Of a DNA stretch of 46,680 bases, positions 17,831 through 25,828 are shown one piece after another. The notes under the pieces are model-generated. The model was not told where the DNA came from. It did no database searches and saw nothing but the letters and a program-made list of their open reading frames with translations. Where the stretch lies: the NCBI GenBank assembly GCA_003223295.1, contig QHYM01000135.1, forward strand, positions 1 through 46,680, written 5' to 3'. The stretch comes from Acidobacteriota bacterium (GTDB taxonomy: Bacteria; Acidobacteriota; Terriglobia; Acidiferrales; UBA7541). Each line of letters starts with the position of its first letter. Positions within the stretch are counted from its first letter, which is position 1. Both the position numbers and the translations under genes were made by a program.

Positions 17831-18832
17831 TTAGACTTTGACGATGAGTTTGCCGGTATTGCCGCCGGTGAAGAGCATGTTGATGGCGTCGGGAGCTTTC
17901 TCGAGACCTTCCACAATGGTTTCGCGGTCCTTGATTTTGCCGAACATTTTCCATTGACCTAACTGCGTGGCCGCATCCATGAATCGCGAAACATGGTCCA
18001 GGAGAATGAAGCCTTCGACGCGGAGGCGCTTCACGAGCACGGTCTCGAGGCTAGCCACGCCGCGATCTTCCGTGGTGTAGCCGGAAATCAGTCCGCAGAG
18101 GGCCACGCGGCCGTGGAGATTCATGAGTCCGAGGACCGTATTCATGATTTCCCCGCCGACATTCTCAAAATCAATGTCGATGCCGTTGGGAACGGCAGCG
18201 GCGAGTTTGGCCTTCCAGTCGGGATGTTTGTAGTTGATGGCGGCATCGAAGCCGAGATCCTTCGTGAGCCAATTGCATTTATCGTCCGTGCCCGCGATGC
18301 CGACCACGCGGCAGCCGCGAATCTTTCCGATTTGGCCGACGATGCTGCCTGTGGCGCCTGCGGCGGCGGAAACAACGAGCGTCTCATCCTTCTTGGGCTG
18401 TGCGATTTCCATGCCGAAGAAAGCGGTGAGGCCGTTGATGCCCAAAAGGCCCAGAAAAACGGTGTCGGACACGAAAGGGATTTTCGGGACTTTTTGGAAA
18501 GACTGGCTCGCGGAGGCGTCGAGGACAATGTAGTCCTGCAAACCAGTGAAGCCCGTGACTCGGTCTCCTTTTTTGTAATCGGGGTGACGGGACTCGACGA
18601 TTTCCGCGAAGCCAAAGGCGCGCATGACCTCACCGATGACGACTGCAGGAAGGTAACTGTCCCCAGCCATCCAGACGCGCATGGTGGGGTCGATGGAGAG
18701 ATATTTCACGCGCGCGAGCGCTTGGCCGCCTTTCAGTTCCGGCAAGGGCGACTCTGCAAGCTGCAAATCGCCTGATGCGATCAGCCCTTTCGGGCGCGCT
18801 CTAAGAATGAGTTGGCGATTGACCGTGGTCAT
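17831..18832 (-). CDS. MDR-superfamily NADP-dependent oxidoreductase (CurA / PTGR-like)
   Basis: A 333-residue zinc-free medium-chain dehydrogenase/reductase. Family blocks are NRQLILRARPKGLIASGDLQ, VKYLSIDPTMRVWMAGDSYL, GINGLTAFFGM, the NADPH-binding loop VSAAAGATGSIVGQIGKIRG with AGTDDKCNWL, YKHPDWKAKL and IDFENVGGEIMNTVL. The zinc ligands of alcohol dehydrogenases are absent. Relatives reduce the C=C bond of alpha,beta-unsaturated carbonyls (leukotriene/prostaglandin reductases, curcumin reductase CurA), often detoxifying lipid-derived enals. The gene stands by itself between the GMC pair (67 bp) and ssb (76 bp, with a REP-like element between). The specific substrate is unknown. Confidence 0.9.
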   Translation of the reverse strand: MTTVNRQLILRARPKGLIASGDLQLAESPLPELKGGQALARVKYLSIDPTMRVWMAGDSYLPAVVIGEVMRAFGFAEIVESRHPDYKKGDRVTGFTGLQDYIVLDASASQSFQKVPKIPFVSDTVFLGLLGINGLTAFFGMEIAQPKKDETLVVSAAAGATGSIVGQIGKIRGCRVVGIAGTDDKCNWLTKDLGFDAAINYKHPDWKAKLAAAVPNGIDIDFENVGGEIMNTVLGLMNLHGRVALCGLISGYTTEDRGVASLETVLVKRLRVEGFILLDHVSRFMDAATQLGQWKMFGKIKDRETIVEGLEKAPDAINMLFTGGNTGKLIVKV

Positions 18833-18866
18833 GTTGAATTACACCAAATCTGGGAGTTGAAGCAGA

Positions 18867-18885
18867 TTCCTCGCTGCGCTCGGAA
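18867..18885. repeat. REP-like intergenic palindrome
   Basis: TTCCTCGCTGCGCTCGGAA forms an imperfect hairpin (TTCC/GGAA outer pairs, GC/GC inner pairs). Read on the minus strand, its surroundings translate to VIPSAARNLL, the string often mis-annotated as protein in acidobacterial and other genomes because this repeat is dispersed. It sits between ssb and the MDR gene. Only one copy is seen in this window. Confidence 0.6.
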
Positions 18886-18908
18886 TAACACTTCTGAGCA
18901 GGGACGTG

Positions 18909-19388
18909 CTAGAAGGGGATGTCTTCGTCGGAGATTTCGGGGCCGGCGGCTGGGCCTCCACCACCACCGAAGCTTTCTTCGGCGGGAGCGGATTGATCAA
19001 AGTCATCGCCGCCCCGGGGTGCGGCGCCTGCACCGCCAGCGCCGGCTGCAGCGCTTTCGGCGCGGCCGCCGAGCATGCGGAAGTTGGTGGCGACAATCTC
19101 GAAGCTGGTGCGCTTCTGGCCTTCCTTGTCCTGCCATTCGCGGGACTGGATGCGGCCTTCGATAAAAATGAGGGAGCCCTTCTTTAGATACTGCTGGGCG
19201 ATTTCCGCCTGCTTGCCCCAGACGACAATCTTGTGCCATTCGGTGCGCTTCTGGCGCTCGCCGTTGCGGTCTTTGTAGGATTCATCGGTGGCAACTGAAA
19301 AGTTGGCGACGGCCTGGCCGCTGCCGGTGTAGCGCGTTTCGGGATCACGGCCCAAACGGCCGACAAGAATGACTTTGTTAACGGACAT
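18909..19388 (-). CDS. ssb: Single-stranded DNA-binding protein
   Basis: A 159-residue SSB. The OB-fold spans residues about 1-107: [75 protein letters not shown] and [15 protein letters not shown]. It is followed by a Gly/Ala-rich linker and the acidic tip DEDIPF, which recruits replication and repair partners. Length and order are typical. ATG at 19388 is preceded on the coding strand by AGGGGAGC, a good ribosome-binding site. It is monocistronic by spacing, not beside rpsF/rpsR as in many bacteria. Confidence 0.96.
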   Translation of the reverse strand: MSVNKVILVGRLGRDPETRYTGSGQAVANFSVATDESYKDRNGERQKRTEWHKIVVWGKQAEIAQQYLKKGSLIFIEGRIQSREWQDKEGQKRTSFEIVATNFRMLGGRAESAAAGAGGAGAAPRGGDDFDQSAPAEESFGGGGGPAAGPEISDEDIPF

Positions 19389-19459
19389 AACGCTCCCCTT
19401 GCGATGGCGAAGATATCACGCGGTGAACAAAAAGGGAAATCGCAGGAGGAACGTGAACG

Positions 19460-19487
19460 TGACTGGTGACGCGTGACCTGTGATTCG
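19460..19487. repeat. Tandem heptamer repeat (TGANNNG x4)
   Basis: Four consecutive 7-bp units each begin TGA and end G (TGACTGG, TGACGCG, TGACCTG, TGATTCG), followed by TGG. A related run lies at 21195-21218, on the other side of the PD40 gene. Resembles short tandemly repeated repeats known from other bacteria. Confidence 0.55.
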
Positions 19488-19612
19488 TGGAAAAGCCAGC
19501 CGCGGGCGCAGGTACAGTTTGAAACTGTACGGGGCCTAGCCGCGGGACAAATTGACAAGAGCACAAAGGCGTCCTAACGTCACGTTTCGCGATTCGAGGA
19601 CGGAGGTTCATC

Positions 19613-21169
19613 GTGAAACCGAGAAGACTCGCTCAATGGGAAATCGTAACGGACATTCTCGCCGTAGCCGGCATTCTCGCAGTGGCTTTTGCTGCAGGGA
19701 AATATATCGCGGTGCAAAAGGCCGCGCTGGAGGAGACGAGCGCCGCGGGAATGTTTGAAGGACACGCAGACGTAGGCACGGTGCTACATGCCGGTTCGGT
19801 GGAATATGATGCGGCGAAGGGGACGTACACGATTGCGGCGAGCGGCGAGAACATGTGGGCCGGAAAGGATGCGTTCCACTTTGCATGGAAGCAAGCATCG
19901 GGCGACGTGACGTTGGCGGCTGACATTTCGTTTCTGGGGAAAGGCGTGAACGAACATCGCAAAGCGGTGCTGATGGTGCGCCAGAGCCTCGATGCGAATT
20001 CTCCTTATGTGGATGTGGCGCTGCACGGCAGCGGGTTGACATCTTTGCAGTATCGCGAGGAGAGGGGCGCGGCGACGCATGAGATTCAGGCGAATGTGTC
20101 CGCACCGAAACGGCTGCGCATCGTGAAGCGCGGGGCATATTTTTCGATGTGGCTGGCCGATGAAAATGGGAAATTCCAACTGGCGAGCGGCTCGACGCGG
20201 ATCGCGCTGAAGGAGCCTTTCTATGTCGGAATTGGCGTGTGCAGCCATGACGATAAGGTGGTCGAGAAAGCGGTGTTCTCTAACATGGATTTGAAAACGG
20301 AACCGACACGCGCAGCCGGAGAGAGCACGCTTTACAGCACGCTGGAAGTCATTTCAGTTGCTTCGACCGATCGGCGCGTCGTCTACATCGCGCCGGAGCG
20401 ATTTGAAGCGCCGAACTGGATGCCGGATGGAAAGACGCTTTTGTTCAGCCGGAACGGGCGCATCGAGAAAACCCCGGTGACGGGAGGCGCGCCGCAAGTT
20501 CTCGATACCGGCTTCGCGACGCGCTGCAACAACGACCATTTGATTTCGCCGGACGGAATGCAGCTTGGGATCAGCGACAATTCGCAAGAAGAGCACAAGT
20601 CACTCGTTTATATTGTTCCGATTGCAGGGGGAACGCCGCGGCGCATCACGCAGAAATCGCCGTCGTACCTGCACGGATGGTCGCCTGACGGGAAGACGCT
20701 GGCCTTCGTGGGTGAGCGGAACGGCGAATTCGATATCTACACGATTCCGGCCGCGGGCGGAGAAGAGATGCAGCTGACGACGGCCAAAGGGTTGGACGAC
20801 GGCCCCGAATACACGCGCGACGGAAAATACATTTATTTCAATTCCGAGCGCACAGGCCACATGCAAATCTGGCGGATGCGCGCGGACGGAAGCGGGCAGG
20901 AGCAAGTCACATTCGGCGAGGAGAACGACTGGTTCCCGCACATTTCGCCGAATGGCGAATGGATGGTGTTTCTCACGTATGACAAGAGCGTGAGCGGCCA
21001 TCCGGAGAACAAGGACGTGATGCTGCGGCTGATGTCGCTCAAAGACAAGAAGATCACCATGCTGGCGAAATTGTTTGGCGGGCAAGGAACGATCAATGTT
21101 CCGTCCTGGTCGCCCGATGGGAGCCAGTTTGCGTTCGTGAGCTATCAGTTGGCGCCGAAAGAGCCGTGA
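19613..21169 (+). CDS. Membrane-anchored PD40 (TolB-like) beta-propeller protein
   Basis: A 518-residue protein starting at GTG 19613, preceded by GGAGG at 19602-19606. A single membrane segment (about residues 12-30, [20 protein letters not shown]) anchors it. Residues about 45-230 form a jelly-roll/LamG-like domain of the DUF1349 kind ([60 protein letters not shown]). Residues about 255-510 carry PD40/WD40-like blades ([95 protein letters not shown]). Such TolB-propeller proteins are common in Acidobacteria; the ligand is probably a saccharide or protein but is unknown. It stands alone, flanked by heptamer repeats and a terminator. Confidence 0.85.
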   Translation: MKPRRLAQWEIVTDILAVAGILAVAFAAGKYIAVQKAALEETSAAGMFEGHADVGTVLHAGSVEYDAAKGTYTIAASGENMWAGKDAFHFAWKQASGDVTLAADISFLGKGVNEHRKAVLMVRQSLDANSPYVDVALHGSGLTSLQYREERGAATHEIQANVSAPKRLRIVKRGAYFSMWLADENGKFQLASGSTRIALKEPFYVGIGVCSHDDKVVEKAVFSNMDLKTEPTRAAGESTLYSTLEVISVASTDRRVVYIAPERFEAPNWMPDGKTLLFSRNGRIEKTPVTGGAPQVLDTGFATRCNNDHLISPDGMQLGISDNSQEEHKSLVYIVPIAGGTPRRITQKSPSYLHGWSPDGKTLAFVGERNGEFDIYTIPAAGGEEMQLTTAKGLDDGPEYTRDGKYIYFNSERTGHMQIWRMRADGSGQEQVTFGEENDWFPHISPNGEWMVFLTYDKSVSGHPENKDVMLRLMSLKDKKITMLAKLFGGQGTINVPSWSPDGSQFAFVSYQLAPKEP

Positions 21170-21181
21170 GCCCGACCGAGT

Positions 21182-21247
21182 CGGGGTAGGCCAGTGACTC
21201 GTGATGGGTGATTCTTGGCTTTCCGAACTGGGCTACCCCGTTTTCTT
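21182..21247 (+). terminator. Rho-independent terminator after the PD40 gene
   Basis: CGGGGTAGGCCAG (21182-21194) pairs with CTGGGCTACCCCG (21228-21240), 13 bp with one mismatch, followed by TTTTCTT. The loop contains the heptamer repeat 21195-21218. A smaller hairpin, CCCGAC/GTCGGG, overlaps the left arm at 21171-21185, so two folds may compete. Between here and 21568 I see no gene. Confidence 0.65.
21195..21218. repeat. Second TGANNNN heptamer repeat
   Basis: TGACTCG, TGATGGG and TGATTCT in tandem followed by TGG, the same design as 19460-19487. It forms the loop of the terminator that follows the PD40 gene. Confidence 0.5.
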
Positions 21248-21256
21248 GTACGTGCT

Positions 21257-21345
21257 GATTCTAAAGGGCTTAGCATTTTGCTTAAGTGCTTTAGAAAGAA
21301 CAGTTGCGTGAGGGGTCTCACAAGTGTTGATTCTAAAGGGGCTAG
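21257..21345. repeat. Imperfect direct repeat GATTCTAAAGGG(G)CT(T)AG
   Basis: GATTCTAAAGGGCTTAG at 21257-21273 recurs as GATTCTAAAGGGGCTAG at 21329-21345, 72 bp apart, each preceded by GTGCT or GTGTT. The stretch holds no credible ORF. It could be the trace of an insertion or a binding-site pair; no function can be assigned. Confidence 0.45.
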
Positions 21346-21568
21346 ATTTGCTCGTACGTTGAGGTCTACGTCACTGTTCTTTGCAGAGGATATTCAGAAA
21401 TCCTGCTATCTCCGGTGCCGTCTGCAGCTAGCCCTATCTTGGTGCGTCTATTCCCGGAAGGAAACAATGCGGGGCGTGGAGGTGAAGCTTGGGAGAGGGA
21501 AGAGCGAACGGAGAGGAGGCGGGCTGGGATAGCGGCGAAGAGCGGGCGAGACTTAGCGAGCGAGTTCG

Positions 21569-22492
21569 TTAGCGGGTGGAGGCGGAGACGGGGACGCCGA
21601 GCTCCTTGAGTTTGCCGCGGGCGTAGCGGTCTTCTTCGCTTCCGGGGAAGAGTTTGATGACTTCGCGGAGGTCCCGGACACCGGAGGCTTTCTGCCCCAG
21701 TTCGATCATCGCCATGCCGCGGTGAAGGCGGGCAGGAGCCAGTTTGAAACTCTTGGGATAGTTGTTGATCACTTTGTCGTATTCGGAAATGGCCTGCTGA
21801 TAGTTTTTCTGCTTGTAGGCAATCTCCCCGATATAGAACTGCGCGTTGGAAGCCAGGTCGGTATTGCCGTAATACTTCAGATAGTCCTGAAACTCGGCGC
21901 GGGCCAGCTCATACTTGCCGCTCTGAATGTCACGCAGGCCGTTGGAATAGAGAGTGTCGGCGGATGGAGCGGGGCCGGATGGAGCAGCGGAGGAATTCGC
22001 AGGCGGGGCGGCACTCGATGTTGGCGTGGCCGTTCCCCCACCGGTAGCGGGAGCCGCCGCACCGGAAGAGATCTTCGCGTCGAGGCCCTGCACGGTGTTC
22101 TGAAGGTCCACGAGCTGCTGGTTGAGCTTGCCGAGGCGCGATTTGATTTCTTCGAGATTATCCGAGAGGCCTTGGACCTGTGTGGACATGGTGTCCAGGC
22201 GCGCGCCGGAATTGGCCTGGACGTCCTGCACGGATTTTTGCAGCGTGCTCATGGTGCCGCTGAGCCTGTTGATGTTGTCGTTGAAACCGCCAACGACAGT
22301 CTTAATGGCAGTGTGATCCTGGGTCATCTGCGTGGAGATGTCCTTTTGGCCCTGAAGAATGGAAGTGACGTCGCGCTGGAGCTCGATGATCTCGCGGGCG
22401 ACGGCTTCGGCGGGACGGGGGCCGATGAGGCTACCACAAAGCGCGCCGGCAAAGATGGCCGCGCCGAAAAGAGTGATATCGCGTGTACGCAT
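21569..22492 (-). CDS. cpoB: Tol-Pal accessory protein CpoB (YbgF)-like
   Basis: The start at ATG 22492 is supported by AGGAGG nine bases upstream on the coding strand; an upstream ATG eight codons earlier lacks this. The protein (307 aa) has a signal peptide (ITLFGAAIFAGALCGSLIG), a long coiled coil (about 30-140, heptads such as LDTMSTQVQGLSDNLEEIKS), an Ala/Pro/Ser-rich linker, and C-terminal TPRs (about 180-305: LYSNGLRDIQSGKYELARAE, FYIGEIAYKQKNYQQAISEY, RLHRGMAMIELGQKASGVRD). This is the CpoB/YbgF layout; CpoB links the Tol-Pal machine to peptidoglycan synthesis at the septum. It ends the tol-pal cluster; a nested hairpin lies between pal and this gene. Confidence 0.88.
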   Translation of the reverse strand: MRTRDITLFGAAIFAGALCGSLIGPRPAEAVAREIIELQRDVTSILQGQKDISTQMTQDHTAIKTVVGGFNDNINRLSGTMSTLQKSVQDVQANSGARLDTMSTQVQGLSDNLEEIKSRLGKLNQQLVDLQNTVQGLDAKISSGAAAPATGGGTATPTSSAAPPANSSAAPSGPAPSADTLYSNGLRDIQSGKYELARAEFQDYLKYYGNTDLASNAQFYIGEIAYKQKNYQQAISEYDKVINNYPKSFKLAPARLHRGMAMIELGQKASGVRDLREVIKLFPGSEEDRYARGKLKELGVPVSASTR

Positions 22493-22567
22493 GATAAATC
22501 CTCCTAAGGGGTCCAAAAGGATCCAAATCCAAAACAGGCCTGGGGAATAACCTCCACTCTAATTAAG

Positions 22568-22609
22568 AGGGCCGCAGGCGGGCAAGAGTTTGCCCGACCG
22601 TGCGGCCCT
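22568..22609 (-). terminator. Nested hairpin between pal and cpoB
   Basis: AGGGCCGCA (22568-22576) pairs with TGCGGCCCT (22601-22609), enclosing CGGGCAA/TTGCCCG (22579-22585 and 22590-22596). On the minus strand it is followed by TTAATTAG, a weak U-tract, so partial termination or mRNA 3'-end protection between pal and cpoB is plausible. Confidence 0.5.
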
Positions 22610-22653
22610 CCTGGTCACTAAGCGGTTATGGCCACAGGCAAACGCGGAGCGCC

Positions 22654-23397
22654 TCAGTTGGCCTTGGCGAAATGGCCGCGGCGGTTCTGCTGCCAACACG
22701 TCTCGTTATGCTCCAGGCAGACGGGTTTCTCCTTGCCAAAGCTGACGGTCGTCATGCGATCTGCGGAAACGCCGAGCGATACGAGATACTGCTTCACGGC
22801 GCTGGCACGGCGGTCACCGAGACCCAGGTTATATTCGGTCGAGCCACGCTCGTCGCAGTGGCCCTCGATGGTCACCTTGGTTGACGGCTCGGATTTGAGG
22901 AAGGCCGCAGTCTTGGAGAGCGCCTCGCGAGCGTCGGGGCGAATGTCCGCCTTATCGGTGTCAAAATAAGCGTCGCGGACCTCTTGGTTGAAATCACGAA
23001 CAGGAGCTGGAGTAGGAGTTGGAGGGGGCGGAGCATTCACGCTAACCGCGGCGGTCGCGGTGGCGTTGCCTCCCGGACCAGTAGCGGTGATGGTATAGGT
23101 GGTGGAATCAGAGGGAGTGACCTTCGTGGAGCCTTCAGCAGTCACGGCGCCGACCCCCGGGTCAATCGAGAGCTGAGTGGCGTCGGTGGAATTCCAGCTC
23201 AGGGTCGAGGATTCACCCTTGTTGATGGAGGTGGGATTCGCCTGCAACGTCACGGTGGGACGCGCAGGTGCGGCCGGCGCCTCCACGGGTTTCGGCGGTG
23301 CCGTCACTTTCTTGGGTCCGCAGCCGAAAGTAAATAGAGCAGCGCCGAGCAACGTAGCCAAGCCAGTGCGATAGAACGAGCGTGAAGCCTCAGTCAT
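22654..23397 (-). CDS. pal: Peptidoglycan-associated lipoprotein Pal with Ig-like insert
   Basis: A 247-residue outer-membrane lipoprotein. The lipobox ends at C26 (LFTFGC) and is followed by a Pro/Ala linker. Residues about 47-123 form an Ig-like/bacterial surface domain (PTVTLQANPTSINKGESSTL, LSWNSTDATQLSIDPGVGAV, TYTITATGPGGNATATAAVS), unlike enterobacterial Pal, which is about 170 residues with no such domain. Residues about 135-245 are the OmpA-like peptidoglycan-binding domain (VRDAYFDTDKADIRPDAREA, VTIEGHCDERGSTEYNLGLG, RRASAVKQYLVSLGV). The Asp and Arg that hold diaminopimelate are in DERGSTEYN and DRRA. AGGAGG lies before ATG 23397. It belongs to the tol-pal cluster. Confidence 0.93.
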   Translation of the reverse strand: MTEASRSFYRTGLATLLGAALFTFGCGPKKVTAPPKPVEAPAAPARPTVTLQANPTSINKGESSTLSWNSTDATQLSIDPGVGAVTAEGSTKVTPSDSTTYTITATGPGGNATATAAVSVNAPPPPTPTPAPVRDFNQEVRDAYFDTDKADIRPDAREALSKTAAFLKSEPSTKVTIEGHCDERGSTEYNLGLGDRRASAVKQYLVSLGVSADRMTTVSFGKEKPVCLEHNETCWQQNRRGHFAKAN

Positions 23398-23481
23398 GCA
23401 AATCCTCCTGAACAGTAGAATCCGCGTAGTCGCCCCAACAGAGCCAATATCCTAACATCAGCGGGCTGGGTCCGGGCAATG

Positions 23482-23496
23482 TATCGTAGTACGATA
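23482..23496. promoter_or_regulatory. Operator-like palindrome between tolB and pal
   Basis: TATCGT-AGT-ACGATA is a perfect inverted repeat in the 227-bp gap upstream of pal, with an AT-rich flank (TATTATAG). Such a site could be a repressor operator over an internal pal promoter. The rest of 23398-23624 shows nothing else. Confidence 0.4.
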
Positions 23497-23624
23497 TATT
23501 ATAGACAGCCTCAGAACACAAGCAAAACCGGGAGCCAAAAACAATTTTCCAGAGGAGCAACAGTCAATGATCTTGGGTCCATGCATGAGATGCACAAGTT
23601 ACTCCCCGGGTTCCATGTGAACAC

Positions 23625-24971
23625 TCAGTGTGTGGACCAGTTAGGCGACTCGTTGTGGCCGCTGGTGGTTAACTGATGCGGCTGGGAACCGTCGGCGAGC
23701 ATGGTCCAAATCTGGCGCGTACCGACACCGGTGCGCGTGGATTCGAAGACGACATGACGGCCATCGGGCGCCCAACTGGGGCGCTCGTTGCGGCCCTGAT
23801 CGCGGGTCAATTCAACGATCTGCCGGGAGGAGGCGTCCATGACGTAGATGTCGTAGTCGTCGTTCGGGCGACGCCAACTGAAGGCCAACAGCTGGCCGTT
23901 GGGGGACCAGGCAGGGTCGATGACGTAGCCCTTTTCGGGAAGGTCAAGTTTCGCCGGGCTGGTACCGTCGGCATTCATCAGGTAGAGCTGAGGAGTGCCG
24001 CCACGGTCGCTGACGAACGCGATGGATTGGCCGGTCTTGGGGTTCCAAGCGGGAGACATGCTCGCGCCATTGGAATGGGAAAGGCGCTGGGGGCGGCTGC
24101 CGTTGATGTCGCTGACGTAAAGCTCAGGGGTTCCCTGCATCGAAGAGGAGAAAACAATTTGAGTGCCGTCGGGCGACCAAGCGGGCGTGATGTTGGTGCC
24201 AGCGAAACGGGGGAACGCGACGAGCTTCCCGGTATCCATGGAATACATGCAGATTTGCGCGCTGTTGACGCCTTTATACGGCGCGAAGCAAGTGAAGGCG
24301 ATGCGCGAGCCCTCGGGCGACCAGCGGGGTGTGAGAGCGATGGAGTGAAGGTTGGTGACCTGGTGTTGATTGGCGCCGTCGTAATCCATGACCCAGATTT
24401 CCTTGACGCCTGCGCCACTGGAGCGAACGAAAGCGATTTGCGTGGAGGCGACGCTGGGCAAGCCGCCAGAAAGTTTGCTGATGATTTCGTCTGCAAACTG
24501 ATGCGCGAATTTGCGAACCTGCAAGTCGGTGGGACCGCCGCGATAGACCTTGCCGACCACGGGTTGAGAAGAGGGGTTGCGCACGTCAAAGAGCCAGGCC
24601 TGGATGGTGACTTCGGAAGTGGATTCGGTCAAATTACCGAAGCCGAGATAGTTGGCGTTGGTTGGCGCCTCCATCCACGCCGGAGCTTTTAACTCCGACG
24701 GGGCGGTAGGCACCTGAGGAGGATAAAAGCTGGGGCTGGCGAGTTCGAGGATGCCGCTGAATTGCAGATCATCGCGGACGACTTGGGTGAAAAGGGAAGC
24801 GTGAGATTTGGCGGTATCGGAGCGAGGCGCGAAGTCGGCGATGGCCACGCGGGGCTTGGCTTCGCCAAGGCCAGTGCCGGTACGAAACCAGTCCTGGGCA
24901 GAAGCGGGACGGCCGCAGAACAAAATGACAACGACGAAAAACAACTGCCCCAAACATCTCACAGATTTCAA
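23625..24971 (-). CDS. tolB: Tol-Pal periplasmic propeller protein TolB
   Basis: About 448 residues. I place the start at TTG 24971, preceded by AAGGGGGG six bases upstream; no ATG serves, and the frame upstream has no hydrophobic leader. The signal peptide is LGQLFFVVVILFCGRPASAQ. The N-terminal domain (IADFAPRSDTAKSHASLFTQ ... VRDDLQFSGILELASPSFYP) is the TolB_N fold, and residues about 170-445 carry PD40 blades (TPRWSPEGSRIAFTCF, TPAWSPDGTQIVFSSSMQGT, SPAWNPKTGQSIAFVSDRGG, DPAWSPNGQLLAFSWRRPND, RPSWAPDGRHVVFESTRTGV). TolB binds Pal in the periplasm and takes part in outer-membrane constriction during division. It sits between the TonB/TolA-like gene and pal. Confidence 0.94.
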   Translation of the reverse strand: MKSVRCLGQLFFVVVILFCGRPASAQDWFRTGTGLGEAKPRVAIADFAPRSDTAKSHASLFTQVVRDDLQFSGILELASPSFYPPQVPTAPSELKAPAWMEAPTNANYLGFGNLTESTSEVTIQAWLFDVRNPSSQPVVGKVYRGGPTDLQVRKFAHQFADEIISKLSGGLPSVASTQIAFVRSSGAGVKEIWVMDYDGANQHQVTNLHSIALTPRWSPEGSRIAFTCFAPYKGVNSAQICMYSMDTGKLVAFPRFAGTNITPAWSPDGTQIVFSSSMQGTPELYVSDINGSRPQRLSHSNGASMSPAWNPKTGQSIAFVSDRGGTPQLYLMNADGTSPAKLDLPEKGYVIDPAWSPNGQLLAFSWRRPNDDYDIYVMDASSRQIVELTRDQGRNERPSWAPDGRHVVFESTRTGVGTRQIWTMLADGSQPHQLTTSGHNESPNWSTH

Positions 24972-25023
24972 CAAGTTCCCCCCTTCGTTACTAAAAATCG
25001 TTGCCTGCAAGCTGCGAGAGCGT

Positions 25024-25821
25024 CTATTGCATCATCCCGAGATCGAAATCGAAAGTGACGTCCACGTAGGTTCCCATGTAATCGTTGGGAAGAGGCCGTA
25101 ACGCGTCAATGCTTTGCATTGCCCGCAGTGCGGAATAGTCCATTGACGAGTTGCCGCTGCTTTGGGATACCCGAATGTTGGAAATGGAGCCGTTTGCATT
25201 GATCCGGAAAGTCACCACCGCGTGAGCTCGGCGCGCCGCCCGCACCGCCGGCTCGATGGTGCTTTGATCCCAGGACTGGCGAATGCGGTTTCGGACGGCG
25301 TCCACGTACCAAGGATAGCGACCGCCAAAGTCTCCTCCGCCCTGGCCCTGGACCGAGGTACCCGAAGAAGGTCCCGGCGTCTGCGAAATGCCTGTTGGAA
25401 GATTCGGAGTGCCGCCCTGGCCGGGAACGGCATTATCTGCCTCAACCGTCTTGTTTTCGAGAGTGCGCGTTTTACGGGAAGGCGGCAGAGGTTTTTCCTT
25501 TTCAAATTTGGGAATTTTCGTGGCCTCGGTCTTTGGCTCGGGCGGCAGAGGCTTCGGGGCTTCCTTGTGAAGACTCTTCGTGGGGTCGACAGTCTTGCTT
25601 TCGGTGACGGCTGATTCTCTGGGCATGGGAATGCCCGCAGAGCTGACGAGATTCACTTTCGTGCCGCCCAATTGGCCCCCTACGCCACCCCAGCCAGGGC
25701 CATGACGCTCAAAATAAGAAGCGCTCAAGAGCGCGGCAGAAAGCGAGACGTGGAAAATGATGGACCGAAAAACATATTTCTTGAGGGAGAGATCATTCGG
25801 GATGGCGAGAGCGGTGGCCAT
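25024..25821 (-). CDS. TonB/TolA-like energy transducer in the tol-pal cluster
   Basis: The ATG at 25819-25821 gives 265 residues and lies seven bases past the tolR stop. One N-terminal membrane anchor (about 17-36, YVFRSIIFHVSLSAALLSAS) is followed by a Pro/Lys/Glu-rich spacer (EAPKPLPPEPKTEATKIPKF, EKEKPLPPSRKTRTLENKTV) and a C-terminal TonB/TolA-type domain (YPWYVDAVRNRIRQSWDQST, AHAVVTFRINANGSISNIRV, RPLPNDYMGTYVDVTFDFDL). Position between tolR and tolB means it plays the TolA part, carrying proton-motive energy from TolQR to TolB/Pal, but the C-terminal domain scans as TonB_C. It is much shorter than E. coli TolA (about 420 aa), and the long helical domain II is absent. Confidence 0.88.
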   Translation of the reverse strand: MATALAIPNDLSLKKYVFRSIIFHVSLSAALLSASYFERHGPGWGGVGGQLGGTKVNLVSSAGIPMPRESAVTESKTVDPTKSLHKEAPKPLPPEPKTEATKIPKFEKEKPLPPSRKTRTLENKTVEADNAVPGQGGTPNLPTGISQTPGPSSGTSVQGQGGGDFGGRYPWYVDAVRNRIRQSWDQSTIEPAVRAARRAHAVVTFRINANGSISNIRVSQSSGNSSMDYSALRAMQSIDALRPLPNDYMGTYVDVTFDFDLGMMQ

Positions 25822-25828
25822 AATTGTT

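Noticed and set aside
16417-17841. Open frame of 474 codons on the plus strand
   Set aside because: It lies antisense to the GMC oxidoreductase, whose motifs are unmistakable; the antisense product has no domain.
18839-19096. 85-codon ORF ending in VIPSAARNLLQLPD
   Set aside because: Its C-terminus is the translation of a REP-like repeat and the rest is a shadow of ssb.
24972-25010. TTG start for tolB 13 codons earlier
   Set aside because: No ribosome-binding site there, while AAGGGGGG precedes the TTG at 24971 and the signal peptide begins just after.
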